This document shows, in pieces, positions 27,670-36,679 of a stretch of 64,000 bases of DNA. Positions within the stretch are counted from its first letter, which is position 1, and each line of letters begins with the position of its first letter. The notes under the pieces were generated by a model. That model had not been told where the DNA came from. It ran no database searches and saw only the letters and a list, made by a program, of their open reading frames with translations. The DNA is from Arenicella chitinivorans. GTDB lineage: Bacteria; Pseudomonadota; Gammaproteobacteria; Arenicellales; Arenicellaceae. The stretch lies in the NCBI RefSeq assembly GCF_014651515.1, contig NZ_BMXA01000005.1:62001-126000 (forward strand), written 5' to 3'. The position numbers were made by a program, and so were the translations under genes.

Positions 27670-29025
27670 ATGGTAAATGCAATCATCACGCCCCACGGCC
27701 ACCTTGACGTGCTTTCCAAAAGCGAAATCGCGGTACTGCAACGATCCAGTAACAGCGCGTATCGCACCTTGTTTCGCAATTGCGCACTCGCAGTACTCAG
27801 CACCGGGGTCAACAGCGACGATGGTCATGCACTGCTTGCCGCCCATGCTGATTTCGATATTGAAGTGATCAGCGCACCACGCGGAGTCAAATTAAAGGTC
27901 ACCAACGCACCAGAAAATGCTTTCGTCGGCGGTAATATTATTGCTGGGATTCGTAATCATCTGTTTGCTGTCCTGCGCGACATTGTGTTCCTCCAAGACC
28001 AAGTTGAGATGTGGGAACAACGTGATGAGTCGATCACCGACATGGTATTTAAAACACTGCGTCATGCGCGCGCATTGAAGCCGAGAAAACGACCGAATCT
28101 GATCGTGTGCTGGGGCGGCCACTCGATTGATAAGCTCGAGTACGACTACACCAAAGAGGTTGGTTACCGACTGGGGTTGAGAGAACTGGACATCTGCACT
28201 GGTTGTGGCATTGGCGCGATGAAGGGACCAATGAAAGGTGCCGCCATTGCGCATGCAAAGCAACGCATCACGGACCCTCGTTATATCGGAATCACAGAAC
28301 CCGGCATCATTGCGTCTGAAGCGCCAAACGCGGTAGTGAATGAGCTGATCATCATGCCTGACATTGAGAAACGACTCGAAGCGTTTGTCCGTCTCGGACA
28401 CGGCATTGTTGTGTTTCCTGGTGGCGCAGGCACCGCTGAAGAAATTCTTTATATTCTTGGTGTGCTGTTGCACGAAGACAATCGCAATGTAAACCTGCCG
28501 TTGATTTTTACTGGTCCGGCTGAGAGTGCCGCGTACTTTGAGCAGCTGGACGAATTTATCGGAAAAACCATCGGCGAGGAAGCGCAGTCATTGTATAAAA
28601 TCATCATCGATGACCCCATTGAAGTGGCCAATTCGATGGCCTCAGCAATGCGCAAAGTGTACAAAAATCGTCGTAAACTGGACGACGCATTTTTCTACAA
28701 CTGGTCTTTAACAATTGATGAACCTTTTCAGCAAGAATTCGACCCCACACACGCGAACATGGCCGCACTCGATCTTAATCGCAACCAACCAGCTGCCCGT
28801 CTGGCAGCGGATCTTCGTCGTGCGTTTTCCGGCATCGTGGCTGGTAATGTCAAACCTTATGGGATTGAAGCTATCCAACAACATGGCCCGTACTCTTTAA
28901 ATGGTGATCCGTCGATCATGCGAGCCCTAGACGCGTTGCTGGATAGTTTTGTACAGCAAAAGCGAATGAAGTTATCGGGTGATTACACACCTTGCTACGT
29001 ATTGAAAAATCAAGTCGCCGCCTAA
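27670..29025 (+). CDS. ppnN: nucleotide 5'-monophosphate nucleosidase PpnN (YgdH)
   Basis: PpnN cleaves purine and pyrimidine nucleoside monophosphates to base and ribose 5-phosphate; in E. coli it is bound by (p)ppGpp. The 451-residue product (E. coli 454) has an N-terminal DUF4478-like domain and a central LOG/Rossmann domain. That domain holds the family motifs CTGCGIGAMKGPMKGA and FPGGAGTAEEILY (PGGxGTxxE). A C-terminal DUF3412 domain follows. The start is the ATG at 27670, 70-odd bases after the dsbA terminator; it ends in a shared terminator facing dnaJ. Confidence 0.95.
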   Translation: MVNAIITPHGHLDVLSKSEIAVLQRSSNSAYRTLFRNCALAVLSTGVNSDDGHALLAAHADFDIEVISAPRGVKLKVTNAPENAFVGGNIIAGIRNHLFAVLRDIVFLQDQVEMWEQRDESITDMVFKTLRHARALKPRKRPNLIVCWGGHSIDKLEYDYTKEVGYRLGLRELDICTGCGIGAMKGPMKGAAIAHAKQRITDPRYIGITEPGIIASEAPNAVVNELIIMPDIEKRLEAFVRLGHGIVVFPGGAGTAEEILYILGVLLHEDNRNVNLPLIFTGPAESAAYFEQLDEFIGKTIGEEAQSLYKIIIDDPIEVANSMASAMRKVYKNRRKLDDAFFYNWSLTIDEPFQQEFDPTHANMAALDLNRNQPAARLAADLRRAFSGIVAGNVKPYGIEAIQQHGPYSLNGDPSIMRALDALLDSFVQQKRMKLSGDYTPCYVLKNQVAA

Positions 29026-29055
29026 TGTGTGTGCTGCAGGGTGGCACTAGAGATA

Positions 29056-29085
29056 AAAAAAGCCTGTCAAATGACAGGCTTTTTT
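29056..29085. terminator. bidirectional terminator between ppnN and dnaJ
   Basis: AGCCTGTCA (29061-29069) pairs with TGACAGGCT (29072-29080) over a 2-base gap. The stem is flanked by an A-run on the left and a T-run on the right, so it terminates both strands. It serves the convergent ppnN (+) and dnaJ (-). Confidence 0.9.
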
Positions 29086-29114
29086 AACAAAGGTACACCA
29101 CCAATATAGACAAC

Positions 29115-30260
29115 TTAGGTGACTAGGTCGTCAAAAAACGACTTGATTTTGTCGGCCCAAGAGTTTTCCTTCGGACTGTGCTTACTGCCCCCGGCATGAA
29201 TTGTTTCTTCGAACTCCTGGAGCAATTCTTTTTGACGCTTGGTCAGATTTACCGGCGTCTCAACCACGACCTCGCAGTACAAGTCACCGACAAAGCCGGC
29301 ATTACGTACGTTTTTAACCCCTTTACCGCGCAGACGGAACAACTTGCCTGACTGAGTGCCGGCAGGCACTTTAAGCTTAGCTCGGCCTTCGAGCGTCGGC
29401 ACTTCGAGTTCACCACCAAGTGCTAGTGTGGCGTAGCTGATTGGTACCGTGCAGTGCAAGTCCACGCCTTCACGCGTAAAGAGCGCGTGCTTCTTAAGTG
29501 ACACGGAGACATAGAGGTCGCCGTTGACACCGCCACTGCCGGCGCTTTCACCTTCACCAGATAAGCGAATCTGGTCACCTTCATCCACGCCAGCCGGGAT
29601 TTTCACCGACAATTTCTTGTTCTCTTTAACGCGTCCTTGACCATGACAATCAACGCAGGGGTCACTCACCACAGTGCCCTTGCCCTGACATTGAGGACAG
29701 GCCTGCTGCACCGAGAAAAAGCCCTGCTGAATACGAACTTGGCCTTGGCCGTGACAGGTACCACATTGCTTCGGTGAACTGCCAGGCTTTGCGCCTGAAC
29801 CAGAACAGGTTTTGCAGTTCGACATTCTTGGTACGGTGATATTAACTTCAGTACCACGTACCGCGTCTTCGAGTGATAGTTCAAGGTTGTAACGCAGGTC
29901 CGCACCGCGTCGCTGACGCTGTCGACCACCACCGCCGCCGCCAAAGATATCACCGAACATATCACCGAAGATGTCGCCAAAGCCGCCAGCCCCTGCGCCA
30001 CCAAATCCACCGCCGGCACCACCGCCCATTCCACCGTCAAAGGCAGCGTGTCCGAACTGGTCGTAGGCCGCACGCTTTTCCGCATCAGAAAGCACTGCAT
30101 AGGCTTCTTTGACTTCTTTAAAGCGCGATTCCGCTTCGGCGTCATCTGGATTACGGTCAGGGTGATGTTTCATCGCCAGACGACGATAGGCTTTCTTCAA
30201 ATCCGCTTCATTCACGGATTTGGAAACCCCTAAAACTTCATAGTAATCGCGTTTTGCCAT
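29115..30260 (-). CDS. dnaJ: chaperone DnaJ
   Basis: DnaJ is the Hsp40 co-chaperone that delivers substrates to DnaK and stimulates its ATPase. The 381-residue protein has the J domain with HPD ([11 protein letters not shown]). A long Gly/Phe linker follows (about 75-115, very Gly-rich, with [18 protein letters not shown]). Four zinc-binding CxxCxGxG-type repeats come next ([32 protein letters not shown]), then the C-terminal substrate domains. It follows dnaK by 193 bp; that gap holds a terminator-like hairpin, so dnaJ may be expressed separately or at lower level. Confidence 0.97.
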   Translation of the reverse strand: MAKRDYYEVLGVSKSVNEADLKKAYRRLAMKHHPDRNPDDAEAESRFKEVKEAYAVLSDAEKRAAYDQFGHAAFDGGMGGGAGGGFGGAGAGGFGDIFGDMFGDIFGGGGGGRQRQRRGADLRYNLELSLEDAVRGTEVNITVPRMSNCKTCSGSGAKPGSSPKQCGTCHGQGQVRIQQGFFSVQQACPQCQGKGTVVSDPCVDCHGQGRVKENKKLSVKIPAGVDEGDQIRLSGEGESAGSGGVNGDLYVSVSLKKHALFTREGVDLHCTVPISYATLALGGELEVPTLEGRAKLKVPAGTQSGKLFRLRGKGVKNVRNAGFVGDLYCEVVVETPVNLTKRQKELLQEFEETIHAGGSKHSPKENSWADKIKSFFDDLVT

Positions 30261-30341
30261 AATCTTCTGTTCTAAACTCTAACTCATCAATCGTTTCGAC
30301 ACGCTGTCAGAGGCCACTTCTCTGAGCATGCTGCCACGGCC

Positions 30342-30391
30342 AAAAAAGAGGCAATCTTTGAGCGCCACCATGCTGTGCGGTAAAGATTGCC
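30342..30391 (-). terminator. terminator or attenuator hairpin between dnaK and dnaJ
   Basis: On the minus strand GGCAATCTTT (30391-30382) pairs perfectly with AAAGATTGCC (30359-30350). The 22-nt loop can form a small inner stem, and TC plus six T follow at 30349-30342. It lies about 65 bp after the dnaK stop and 82 bp before the dnaJ start, and looks like a partial terminator within the operon. Confidence 0.65.
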
Positions 30392-30453
30392 ATCTCAAAT
30401 TTGGCATCGCCCGCAGCATCATTAACTGACACCACAGGCGAGCTGCCTTGGGT

Positions 30454-32379
30454 TTATGCGTCTTTACGCTCGTCGTCGTTCACTTCTTCAAACTCGGCAT
30501 CGACCACGTTGTCGTCCTGAGCTGTGTCTGTTTGTGCACCAGCAGCATCAGCACCACCTTGTGACTGAGCGTACATTTGCTCTGCCAACTTGTGACTGGC
30601 TTGCATTAATGCCTCTGTTTTGCTCGATATCGCCTCGGCATCATCACCCTTAACGGCCTCTTCTACCTCGGCAATCGCCGCTTCGATCGCGGACTTTTCA
30701 CTGGCGTCCAATGTCTCACCGGCGTCTTGCATTGTTTTCTTAACACCGTTGACCATGGACTCCGCTTGATTTCGAGCTTCGACCAACGCTTTTACTTTGG
30801 CGTCTTCCTCAGCATGTGCCTCAGCATCCGCGATCATTGCTTCAATCTCGTCGTCGCTCAAGCCTGAACTCGACTTAATTACGATTTTGTTTTCTTTGCC
30901 GGTGGCTTTGTCTTTTGCAGACACGTGCATAATGCCGTTCGCATCGATATCAAAAGTAACTTCGATTTGTGGCGTGCCACGTGGAGCCGGTGGAATATCC
31001 GTCAGATCAAAACGACCCAGAGACTTGTTCCCAGCCGCCATCTCACGTTCACCTTGCAGTACGTGAATAGTGACGGCATTTTGGTTGTCCTCAGCGGTCG
31101 AGAACACTTGACTTGCATTGGTTGGAATTGTGGTGTTCTTGTCGATCAATGCCGTGCGCACACCGCCCATGGTCTCAATACCAAGCGTCAATGGCGTTAC
31201 ATCCAACAACAATACATCTTTTACATTCCCGCCCAATACACCGCCTTGAATCGCAGCACCCATCGCCACCGCTTCGTCAGGATTCACATCACGACGCGCT
31301 TCTTTACCGAAGAACTCTTGTACAGCGGATTGCACTTTCGGCATACGAGTTTGACCACCGACCAGGATCACATCGTCAATCTCACTCGCAGACACACCGG
31401 CATCTTTCAATGCAACCTTACATGGCTCGATCGTGCGCTTGATCAAGTCTTCAACCAAAGACTCAAGCTTCGCGCGTGACAGTTTCAGCACTAGGTGTTT
31501 AGGCCCAGTTGCATCCGCTGTGATGTATGGCAAATTGATCTCTGTCTGTGAGCTAGAAGACAATTCAATTTTGGCTTTCTCAGCGGCTTCTTTGAGACGC
31601 TGCATCGCCAACGCATCACCTTTCAAGCTAATGCCTTGGTCTTTATTAAACTCATCCGCCAAGTAATCGATTATGCGATTATCAAAGTCTTCACCACCTA
31701 AGAAGGTATCGCCATTGGTCGATAACACTTCAAACTGGTGCTCGCCGTCGATGTCTGCAATTTCGATGATTGACACATCGAAGGTACCACCACCCAAATC
31801 GTAGACCGCAATCTTACGATCGCCGGCTTTCTGGTCCATACCATAGGCAAGCGCTGCCGCAGTCGGCTCGTTGATAATGCGTTTCACATCCAAACCGGCA
31901 ATTTTACCGGCGTCTTTGGTTGCTTGGCGCTGTGAGTCGTTAAAGTACGCAGGAACAGTGACAACCGCTTCGGTGACTTCTTCACCTAAGAACTCTTCCG
32001 CCGTCTTCTTCATTTTTTGCAGCACGCGTGCTGAAATTTCTGGCGCCGCCATCGCTTTGCCGTTCGCTTCGACCCAAGCGTCACCGTTTTTCGCTTTCAC
32101 GATCTTGTACGGCATCAGCTCGACATCACGCTGAACCACGTCTTCGTCAAATTTACGGCCTATCAAACGCTTCACCGCGTAGAGAGTGTTGGTCGGATTA
32201 GTGACCGACTGGCGCTTGGCTGGTTGCCCAACTAAGACTTCACCATCGTCAGCAAATGCCACGTAAGAGGGAGTCGTACGATCGCCCTCGCTGTTTTCGA
32301 TAACGCGAGGCTTATCGCCATCCATTACCGCGACGCAAGAGTTAGTGGTACCTAAATCGATTCCAATAATTTTGCCCAT
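30454..32379 (-). CDS. dnaK: molecular chaperone DnaK (Hsp70)
   Basis: DnaK is the ATP-driven Hsp70 chaperone. The 641-residue product starts [21 protein letters not shown], with the phosphate-1 loop (split here only by family spacing). [14 protein letters not shown] is the phosphate-2 signature and [13 protein letters not shown] the third Hsp70 signature. The substrate-binding domain begins after [11 protein letters not shown]. The C-terminus ends in [18 protein letters not shown] lies about 8 bases before the ATG. grpE is 110 bp upstream. Ends at 30454, followed by a hairpin. Confidence 0.98.
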   Translation of the reverse strand: MGKIIGIDLGTTNSCVAVMDGDKPRVIENSEGDRTTPSYVAFADDGEVLVGQPAKRQSVTNPTNTLYAVKRLIGRKFDEDVVQRDVELMPYKIVKAKNGDAWVEANGKAMAAPEISARVLQKMKKTAEEFLGEEVTEAVVTVPAYFNDSQRQATKDAGKIAGLDVKRIINEPTAAALAYGMDQKAGDRKIAVYDLGGGTFDVSIIEIADIDGEHQFEVLSTNGDTFLGGEDFDNRIIDYLADEFNKDQGISLKGDALAMQRLKEAAEKAKIELSSSSQTEINLPYITADATGPKHLVLKLSRAKLESLVEDLIKRTIEPCKVALKDAGVSASEIDDVILVGGQTRMPKVQSAVQEFFGKEARRDVNPDEAVAMGAAIQGGVLGGNVKDVLLLDVTPLTLGIETMGGVRTALIDKNTTIPTNASQVFSTAEDNQNAVTIHVLQGEREMAAGNKSLGRFDLTDIPPAPRGTPQIEVTFDIDANGIMHVSAKDKATGKENKIVIKSSSGLSDDEIEAMIADAEAHAEEDAKVKALVEARNQAESMVNGVKKTMQDAGETLDASEKSAIEAAIAEVEEAVKGDDAEAISSKTEALMQASHKLAEQMYAQSQGGADAAGAQTDTAQDDNVVDAEFEEVNDDERKDA

Positions 32380-32416
32380 TAGTAGTTACCTCGAATAAAA
32401 AGTTGTTCTGCCCTGA

Positions 32417-32444
32417 TTTGTAAGGCTTATATTTGTTAATTCAA
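32417..32444 (-). promoter_or_regulatory. candidate sigma-70 promoter upstream of dnaK
   Basis: On the minus strand TTGAAT (32444-32439) and TACAAA (32422-32417) are separated by 16 bp. The predicted start is about 30 bases before the dnaK ATG. No sigma-32 motif or CIRCE repeat is seen here. The hexamers are imperfect, so this is tentative. Confidence 0.33.
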
Positions 32445-32489
32445 CCGCCAGATGTTGCATATTTAGCGATTTTCATTGATTAATAACGC

Positions 32490-33086
32490 TTATTTAGCGA
32501 CCACCACCATTGCCGGCCTTAACAACCGATCATGCAATTGAAAGCCGCTTTGGATGACATTAATCACACTACCGGATTGCACGTCATCAGATTCGATCAT
32601 GCTCATCGCCTGGTGCAGGTTTGGATCCAATTTGTCACCGACCGCTGGCTGAATCTCACTGATCGAAAACTTGGTCAACGCGGCTTGCAACTGTTTCAGG
32701 GTAATATTCACGCCCTCGTGTACACTTTTAATTGCATCGTCTGCGTCTTCCGCAAGCTCAACAGCAATTGCCAGTTTTAAACTGTCGTACACGTTCAACA
32801 TCTCTTTGGCAAACCCTTCGACCGCAAATTTTCGACTATTTGCGACTTCTTTCTCGGCGCGTCGACGGACATTTTCTTCTTCCGCTTTGGCTCGTAGATA
32901 AGCATCTTTAAGCTTCATTACTTCAGCTTGGGCGGCTTCCAGTTCTGTTTGCAGATTAATATCTACGGTCGTTTCCGCCTCAACCCCATCGGCCGACGAC
33001 TCAGTAGCTTTTTCGCTAGCCGTCGCTTCCAGGGCTTCATCGTTTGTATCTGTTTGCTTTTGTTCAGTATTTTTTGGATCTGTCAT
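32490..33086 (-). CDS. grpE: nucleotide exchange factor GrpE
   Basis: GrpE releases ADP from DnaK. The ~198-residue protein has an acidic, low-complexity N-terminus (to about 60). The long dimerising coiled coil follows (LQTELEAAQAEVMKLKDAYL and RAKAEEENVRRRAEKE). The C-terminal beta domain has VGDKLDPNLHQAMSMIES and the final GFQLHDRLLRPAMVVVAK. In-frame ATGs lie at 33107, 33098 and 33086. The upstream sigma-32 promoter predicts a transcript start near 33117, which leaves too short a leader for 33107, so 33086 (MTDPKNTEQ) or 33098 is favoured. First gene of grpE-dnaK-dnaJ. Confidence 0.95.
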   Translation of the reverse strand: MTDPKNTEQKQTDTNDEALEATASEKATESSADGVEAETTVDINLQTELEAAQAEVMKLKDAYLRAKAEEENVRRRAEKEVANSRKFAVEGFAKEMLNVYDSLKLAIAVELAEDADDAIKSVHEGVNITLKQLQAALTKFSISEIQPAVGDKLDPNLHQAMSMIESDDVQSGSVINVIQSGFQLHDRLLRPAMVVVAK

Positions 33087-33123
33087 GGTTGTTTTCATCA
33101 GCATCAAAAAGAATGCGTGAATT

Positions 33124-33149
33124 ATGGGGATTGATTCGGTCAGATCAAG
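33124..33149 (-). promoter_or_regulatory. sigma-32 (heat-shock) promoter of grpE
   Basis: On the minus strand the -35 element CTTGATC (33149-33143; consensus CTTGAAA) and the -10 element CCCCAT (33129-33124; followed by AAT) are separated by 13 bp. This fits the RpoH consensus and lies directly before grpE. It implies heat-shock control of the chaperone operon by RpoH, as in other gammaproteobacteria. Confidence 0.8.
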
Positions 33150-33306
33150 CGGTGAGGGACTTTAAAAGCAGATTTTTACTTTCTGGTGTATTTTCCTTTA
33201 CCGAACTCGGCGAGCTTGATACGCTGATCTCGGTAGTGCACCACATGGGCGACCAAAAAAAGGAAATGGTGGCTCAACTCACAAACCTGACATGAGGGAC
33301 ACTCGC

Positions 33307-33747
33307 ATGACTTCGTCCAAGAACGCAGTATCAACTCCCTGGCATTTATGGCTAATCGGAATCCTTGCTGTGGCTTGGTTCGCGATGGGCTGCTTCGATT
33401 TCATCATGACCCAGACCCAGAACGAAGGGTATATGCAGAACTTTACCGAAGCGCAGCAAAACTATTTTTATAGCTTTCCGTTTTGGGCAGTCGCGGTGTG
33501 GGCCATTTCTGTCTGGGGCGGCCTAATCGCCAGCATTCTGTTATTGATGCGAAACAAACTGGCAGCGCCGATTTATCTTGCCTCAATCATCACTTATTTG
33601 TTGGCTTGTCTGCATAACTTCCTGCTCACCAATGGCGCGGACTTTATGGGTACGGCAGGTTTGATCATGACGGTAATCATTCTGCTGATAGCCATCGCAT
33701 TGTACTTCTATTCACGCGCACAAATAGCACGCGGCGTGCTGCGTTAA
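33307..33747 (+). CDS. hypothetical four-helix membrane protein
   Basis: I do not recognise a named family. The ~146-residue product has four hydrophobic segments (about 15-33, 60-80, 86-105 and 117-137). The first loop is polar (TQTQNEGYMQNFTEAQQNYFY). The size and four-helix layout recall small DoxX-like or sugar-transporter-like membrane proteins of unknown role. I chose the ATG at 33307 because GAGGGA lies seven bases before it; an ATG at 33292 is in frame but has no such site. It is divergent from grpE and is followed by a GC-rich hairpin. Confidence 0.75.
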   Translation: MTSSKNAVSTPWHLWLIGILAVAWFAMGCFDFIMTQTQNEGYMQNFTEAQQNYFYSFPFWAVAVWAISVWGGLIASILLLMRNKLAAPIYLASIITYLLACLHNFLLTNGADFMGTAGLIMTVIILLIAIALYFYSRAQIARGVLR

Positions 33748-33765
33748 ACTCGTCGTCTGACATTC

Positions 33766-33794
33766 CGACTCGCCCACTGAACGGCGGCGAGTCG
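33766..33794 (+). terminator. GC-rich 3' hairpin after the membrane-protein gene
   Basis: CGACTCGCC (33766-33774) pairs perfectly with GGCGAGTCG (33786-33794) over an 11-base loop, 18 bp after the stop. No U-run follows, so it is a 3'-end hairpin or rho-assisted terminator rather than a classical intrinsic one. Confidence 0.5.
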
Positions 33795-33877
33795 TGCTCG
33801 GTAATTGTTGTCAAAGTACAGCGGTGTATGGATTTCACCAGACCCGAATTTCGACGCAAAAAGTTTGTCAAAATTAC

Positions 33878-33905
33878 TTGTGTTTTCGTCCGTAGCGCAT
33901 AGAAT
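33878..33905 (+). promoter_or_regulatory. candidate promoter of the speD-speE-decarboxylase cluster
   Basis: TTGTGT (33878-33883) and TAGAAT (33900-33905) are separated by 16 bp. The -10 matches five of six consensus bases; the -35 is weak. The predicted start is near 33912, giving a leader of about 140 bases before the speD ATG. Confidence 0.4.
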
Positions 33906-34054
33906 ACGCAGACTTTTTTTCCCTTGGGGTTTTTATGTTACGTCGCTAATCGCGCGTTATTGAGTTCGACAGTTGTTGCGCACAGCAACCACGCCAAAGT
34001 GCTTCAAGAAACGCGTTAGCTTTTTATCACCGCTGTTTTTACGAGGATTTGTTG

Positions 34055-34585
34055 ATGACGCTCGAAACTGTGAACTGCGCCACAATAAATGCTGGCGCAC
34101 ATGTTGGAACACCCGATGTTGCCTGCCAGCCTGCAGACCAAGCCTGGCCCACCCATAATCAAACCGAAATCGATCCAACGGTCGCGACCGACCACTTTAT
34201 CGTTCGTAATGGCGTCGAATTCGCCGGCACCCATATCATTCTGGATTTATGGGGCGCGAAACACTTGGACGATTTGCAATTAATGGAGCAAACTCTGCGT
34301 AAAGCTGTCGCAACAGCTGGCGCGACTCTGTTGCATATCCACTTACACCACTTTACCCCCAATGGTGGCATTTCGGGTGTTGCCGTATTGGCTGAATCTC
34401 ATATCAGTGTGCATACCTGGCCTGAGCGCGAATTTGCTGCGTTTGACGTATTTATGTGTGGTGATGCACAGCCTGAAGCCACCATTCCGGTTTTAAGAAG
34501 CGCATTTAAGCCAAGCAAAATCAATGTCTCTGAGCATCTGCGTGGCGCGAACATCGACAATATCGAACCAGCGAACGACCGCTAA
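34055..34585 (+). CDS. speD: S-adenosylmethionine decarboxylase proenzyme, class 1b with N-terminal extension
   Basis: SpeD makes decarboxylated SAM, the aminopropyl donor for spermidine. The proenzyme cleaves itself between Glu114 and Ser115 in LAESHISVHTWPE, and Ser115 becomes the pyruvoyl cofactor. His120 and Cys135 stand at +5 and +20, the same spacing as Ser63, His68 and Cys83 of the Thermotoga enzyme. The protein is 176 residues. About 52 residues before the first conserved block (GTHIILDLWGA) have no counterpart in short class 1b enzymes and contain no alternative start codon. The ATG at 34055 has ACGAGGA upstream. speE follows by 9 bp. Confidence 0.93.
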   Translation: MTLETVNCATINAGAHVGTPDVACQPADQAWPTHNQTEIDPTVATDHFIVRNGVEFAGTHIILDLWGAKHLDDLQLMEQTLRKAVATAGATLLHIHLHHFTPNGGISGVAVLAESHISVHTWPEREFAAFDVFMCGDAQPEATIPVLRSAFKPSKINVSEHLRGANIDNIEPANDR

Positions 34586-34594
34586 AATTTGCTT

Positions 34595-35458
34595 ATGAAA
34601 CACTTTAAAGAGACCTTGTACGATGCAGTCTGTCAGGAATTTCGCATCGACAAAATGTACTTTGAAAGTAAAACCGAGCATCAGCATCTGATGATTTTTC
34701 ACAACGCTCAGTTGGGGCGTGTTATGACGCTTGATGGCGTCGTGCAAACCACTGAGGCGGATGAGTTCGTTTATCACGAAATGCTGGCCCATGTCCCCAT
34801 CTTTGCGCATGGCAACGCGAAACGTGTGCTGATCGTTGGCGGCGGCGATGGCGGTATGATCCGCGAAGTACTTAAACACCCTGTCGAACACGTAACCCAA
34901 GTTGAAATCGATCAAGCTGTGGTGGACATGGCGATCGAGTATCTGCCAAACCACTCAGATGGTGCTTACGAAGATCCACGCCTAAATCTAGTGATTGCCG
35001 ACGGATTTGATTTTGTGAAGCAATATGCAGATGGTGATGAAGCTCGGTTTGACGTGATCATTTCCGATAGCACCGACCCCATTGGCCCTGGCGAAGTATT
35101 ATTCACTGATAGCTTCTACGCCTACGCCAAACGGTGCCTCAACCCGGGCGGTATTATGGTCACGCAAAATGGTGTCCCGTTTTTTCAACAGGATGAAATT
35201 CAAACGACCTATCAGAGAATGGGCCAACAGTTTGAGGATATGCATTTTTACTGCGCACCCATACCAACTTACTATGGTGGCTTTATGACCTTTGCCTGGG
35301 GCACCGATGATCTGGCAGCGCGCACGCGCAACGTGGAAAGCCTACGCGCACAATTCGACGAGCTTAACTTGGATACGCGCTACTACAATCCAGAAATCCA
35401 TCTAGCCGCTTTCGCCCTGCCCCAGTACGTTAAACGTAGTTTTAAATCCGAGATTTAA
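34595..35458 (+). CDS. speE: spermidine synthase
   Basis: SpeE transfers the aminopropyl group from decarboxylated SAM to putrescine. The 287-residue product has the N-terminal beta domain ([20 protein letters not shown]), then the Rossmann fold with [19 protein letters not shown] and the acidic loop [16 protein letters not shown], the family signature for the propylamine site. Its ATG at 34595 is the first good start after the speD stop. Together with speD and the next gene it completes a putrescine-to-spermidine route. Confidence 0.96.
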   Translation: MKHFKETLYDAVCQEFRIDKMYFESKTEHQHLMIFHNAQLGRVMTLDGVVQTTEADEFVYHEMLAHVPIFAHGNAKRVLIVGGGDGGMIREVLKHPVEHVTQVEIDQAVVDMAIEYLPNHSDGAYEDPRLNLVIADGFDFVKQYADGDEARFDVIISDSTDPIGPGEVLFTDSFYAYAKRCLNPGGIMVTQNGVPFFQQDEIQTTYQRMGQQFEDMHFYCAPIPTYYGGFMTFAWGTDDLAARTRNVESLRAQFDELNLDTRYYNPEIHLAAFALPQYVKRSFKSEI

Positions 35459-35473
35459 CTCGTTGCTGGCCAC

Positions 35474-36661
35474 ATGAACAACCCGCACCCAATCGACACA
35501 CGCCCACTAATTACGGGTGACGATCCGGCAGCACAAACGTATTACCAGGACTTGGTCTCGGAGTACGGCTCTCCTTTGTTGGTCCTCAACGGTCGTGTTC
35601 TAAAAACGCGTTTCAAAGCACTGCAAGCGGCGCTACCAGAGGTAGATTTATACTATGCCGTCAAGGCACACCCAGACCCCGAAATCATCAAAATCATTGA
35701 CCAGCTTGGCGGTGGTTTTGATATCGCCTCGGCTGGTGAAATGAGCTTATTGTTGGATCACAAAGTGTCTGGACGACGAACCATTCACACGCATCCAATT
35801 AAGAAAGATCAGGAAATTCGCGATGGCCTGCGTTTTGGTGCCACCACCTTTGTGATCGACAATGTCCACGAGCTGAAAAAACTGGTGCCCTATCGTTCTC
35901 GTGTTGGCGTATTACTGAGAGTCAGTTTCCGCAGTGCGTCGGCAATCGTTGATCTGTCCAAAAAATTTGGTTGTGCACCAGATGAGGTTTCAGAGCTAGT
36001 ACAAGAGGCAAATGCACTGGGCATTCACGTTAAAGGGTTGTCATTCCATGTCGGTTCTCAGTGTCACGATGCCAGTAAACATGTGGAGGCGATTTCGCGC
36101 TGCCATAGATTAATGCAGGAAATTAATGAAACCGCAAACAAGCCGCTCAGTGTCCTCGATATTGGCGGCGGATTCCCTGCTGACTACGAGCTCAAGGGGC
36201 TCGACATCGAGGCGTTCTGTATGCCAATCCGGGCGGCACTGGCAGAATTGCCGAGAGATTGGCATCTGATCGCAGAGCCGGGGCGCTACTTGGTCGCCCC
36301 ATCGGTCACCAGCGTGACCACGGTTGCCGGAAAATCAATGCGTAATGGGTTCCGTTGGTATTATCTGGACGATGGTATTTACGGCTCGTACTCGGGCCAG
36401 CTGTTCGATCACGCAACCTATCCGTTACAAGTATTCAGAGACGGTGAACGTATGCCAAGCATTGTTGCCGGCCCAACCTGTGACAGTATTGATGTGGTTG
36501 CCGAAAATATCGGTCTACCGGAACTGGAAATTGGCGATTTAGTGATCGGCCACCAAATGGGCGCGTACACAGCCGCCACCAAAACACGCTTCAACTCGAT
36601 ACCGGACGCTCGACTGGTGGTCGTTGACCATCCACAGGAGCCACCGGTCTTGGTCAACTAA
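35474..36661 (+). CDS. fold-III PLP ornithine/lysine decarboxylase family
   Basis: A 395-residue alanine-racemase-fold decarboxylase of the eukaryotic-type ornithine decarboxylase group, unrelated to E. coli SpeC. The PLP lysine is Lys64 in YYAVKAHPDPE. HVGSQ, DIGGGFP and EPGRYLVA bind PLP, and GPTCDSIDVV carries the active-site Cys-Asp pair of ornithine decarboxylases. It most likely makes putrescine from ornithine, though lysine, diaminobutyrate-type or carboxynorspermidine substrates cannot be excluded. Clustering with speD and speE (15 bp after speE) favours putrescine supply. Ends before a strong terminator hairpin. Confidence 0.88.
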   Translation: MNNPHPIDTRPLITGDDPAAQTYYQDLVSEYGSPLLVLNGRVLKTRFKALQAALPEVDLYYAVKAHPDPEIIKIIDQLGGGFDIASAGEMSLLLDHKVSGRRTIHTHPIKKDQEIRDGLRFGATTFVIDNVHELKKLVPYRSRVGVLLRVSFRSASAIVDLSKKFGCAPDEVSELVQEANALGIHVKGLSFHVGSQCHDASKHVEAISRCHRLMQEINETANKPLSVLDIGGGFPADYELKGLDIEAFCMPIRAALAELPRDWHLIAEPGRYLVAPSVTSVTTVAGKSMRNGFRWYYLDDGIYGSYSGQLFDHATYPLQVFRDGERMPSIVAGPTCDSIDVVAENIGLPELEIGDLVIGHQMGAYTAATKTRFNSIPDARLVVVDHPQEPPVLVN

Positions 36662-36679
36662 TCCGGTTCCCAACGGCTT

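Larger units (their letters stand above)
33748..34054 (+). other. 307-bp non-coding leader region before speD
   Basis: No protein-coding gene is supported here. It holds a 3' hairpin of the preceding gene (33766-33794), a candidate promoter (33878-33905), a four-codon ATG mini-ORF (33935-33949) and the speD ribosome binding site ACGAGGA at 34041-34047. The long leader would suit post-transcriptional control of polyamine synthesis, but I see no known riboswitch. Confidence 0.6.

Noticed and set aside
30925-31479. 184-codon open frame antisense to dnaK
   Set aside because: It lies wholly opposite dnaK, has no recognisable domain, and long antisense frames are expected opposite a strongly biased gene.
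32380-33160. CIRCE (HrcA) element before grpE or dnaK
   Set aside because: No TTAGCACTC-N9-GAGTGCTAA repeat; the sigma-32 promoter explains heat-shock control.
33113-33295. 60-codon open frame whose TGA overlaps an ATG of the four-helix membrane-protein gene (ATGA), suggesting a coupled small gene
   Set aside because: It runs through the sigma-32 promoter of grpE, has no ribosome binding site, and the membrane-protein gene has a better start (33307) with its own GAGGGA, so coupling is not needed.
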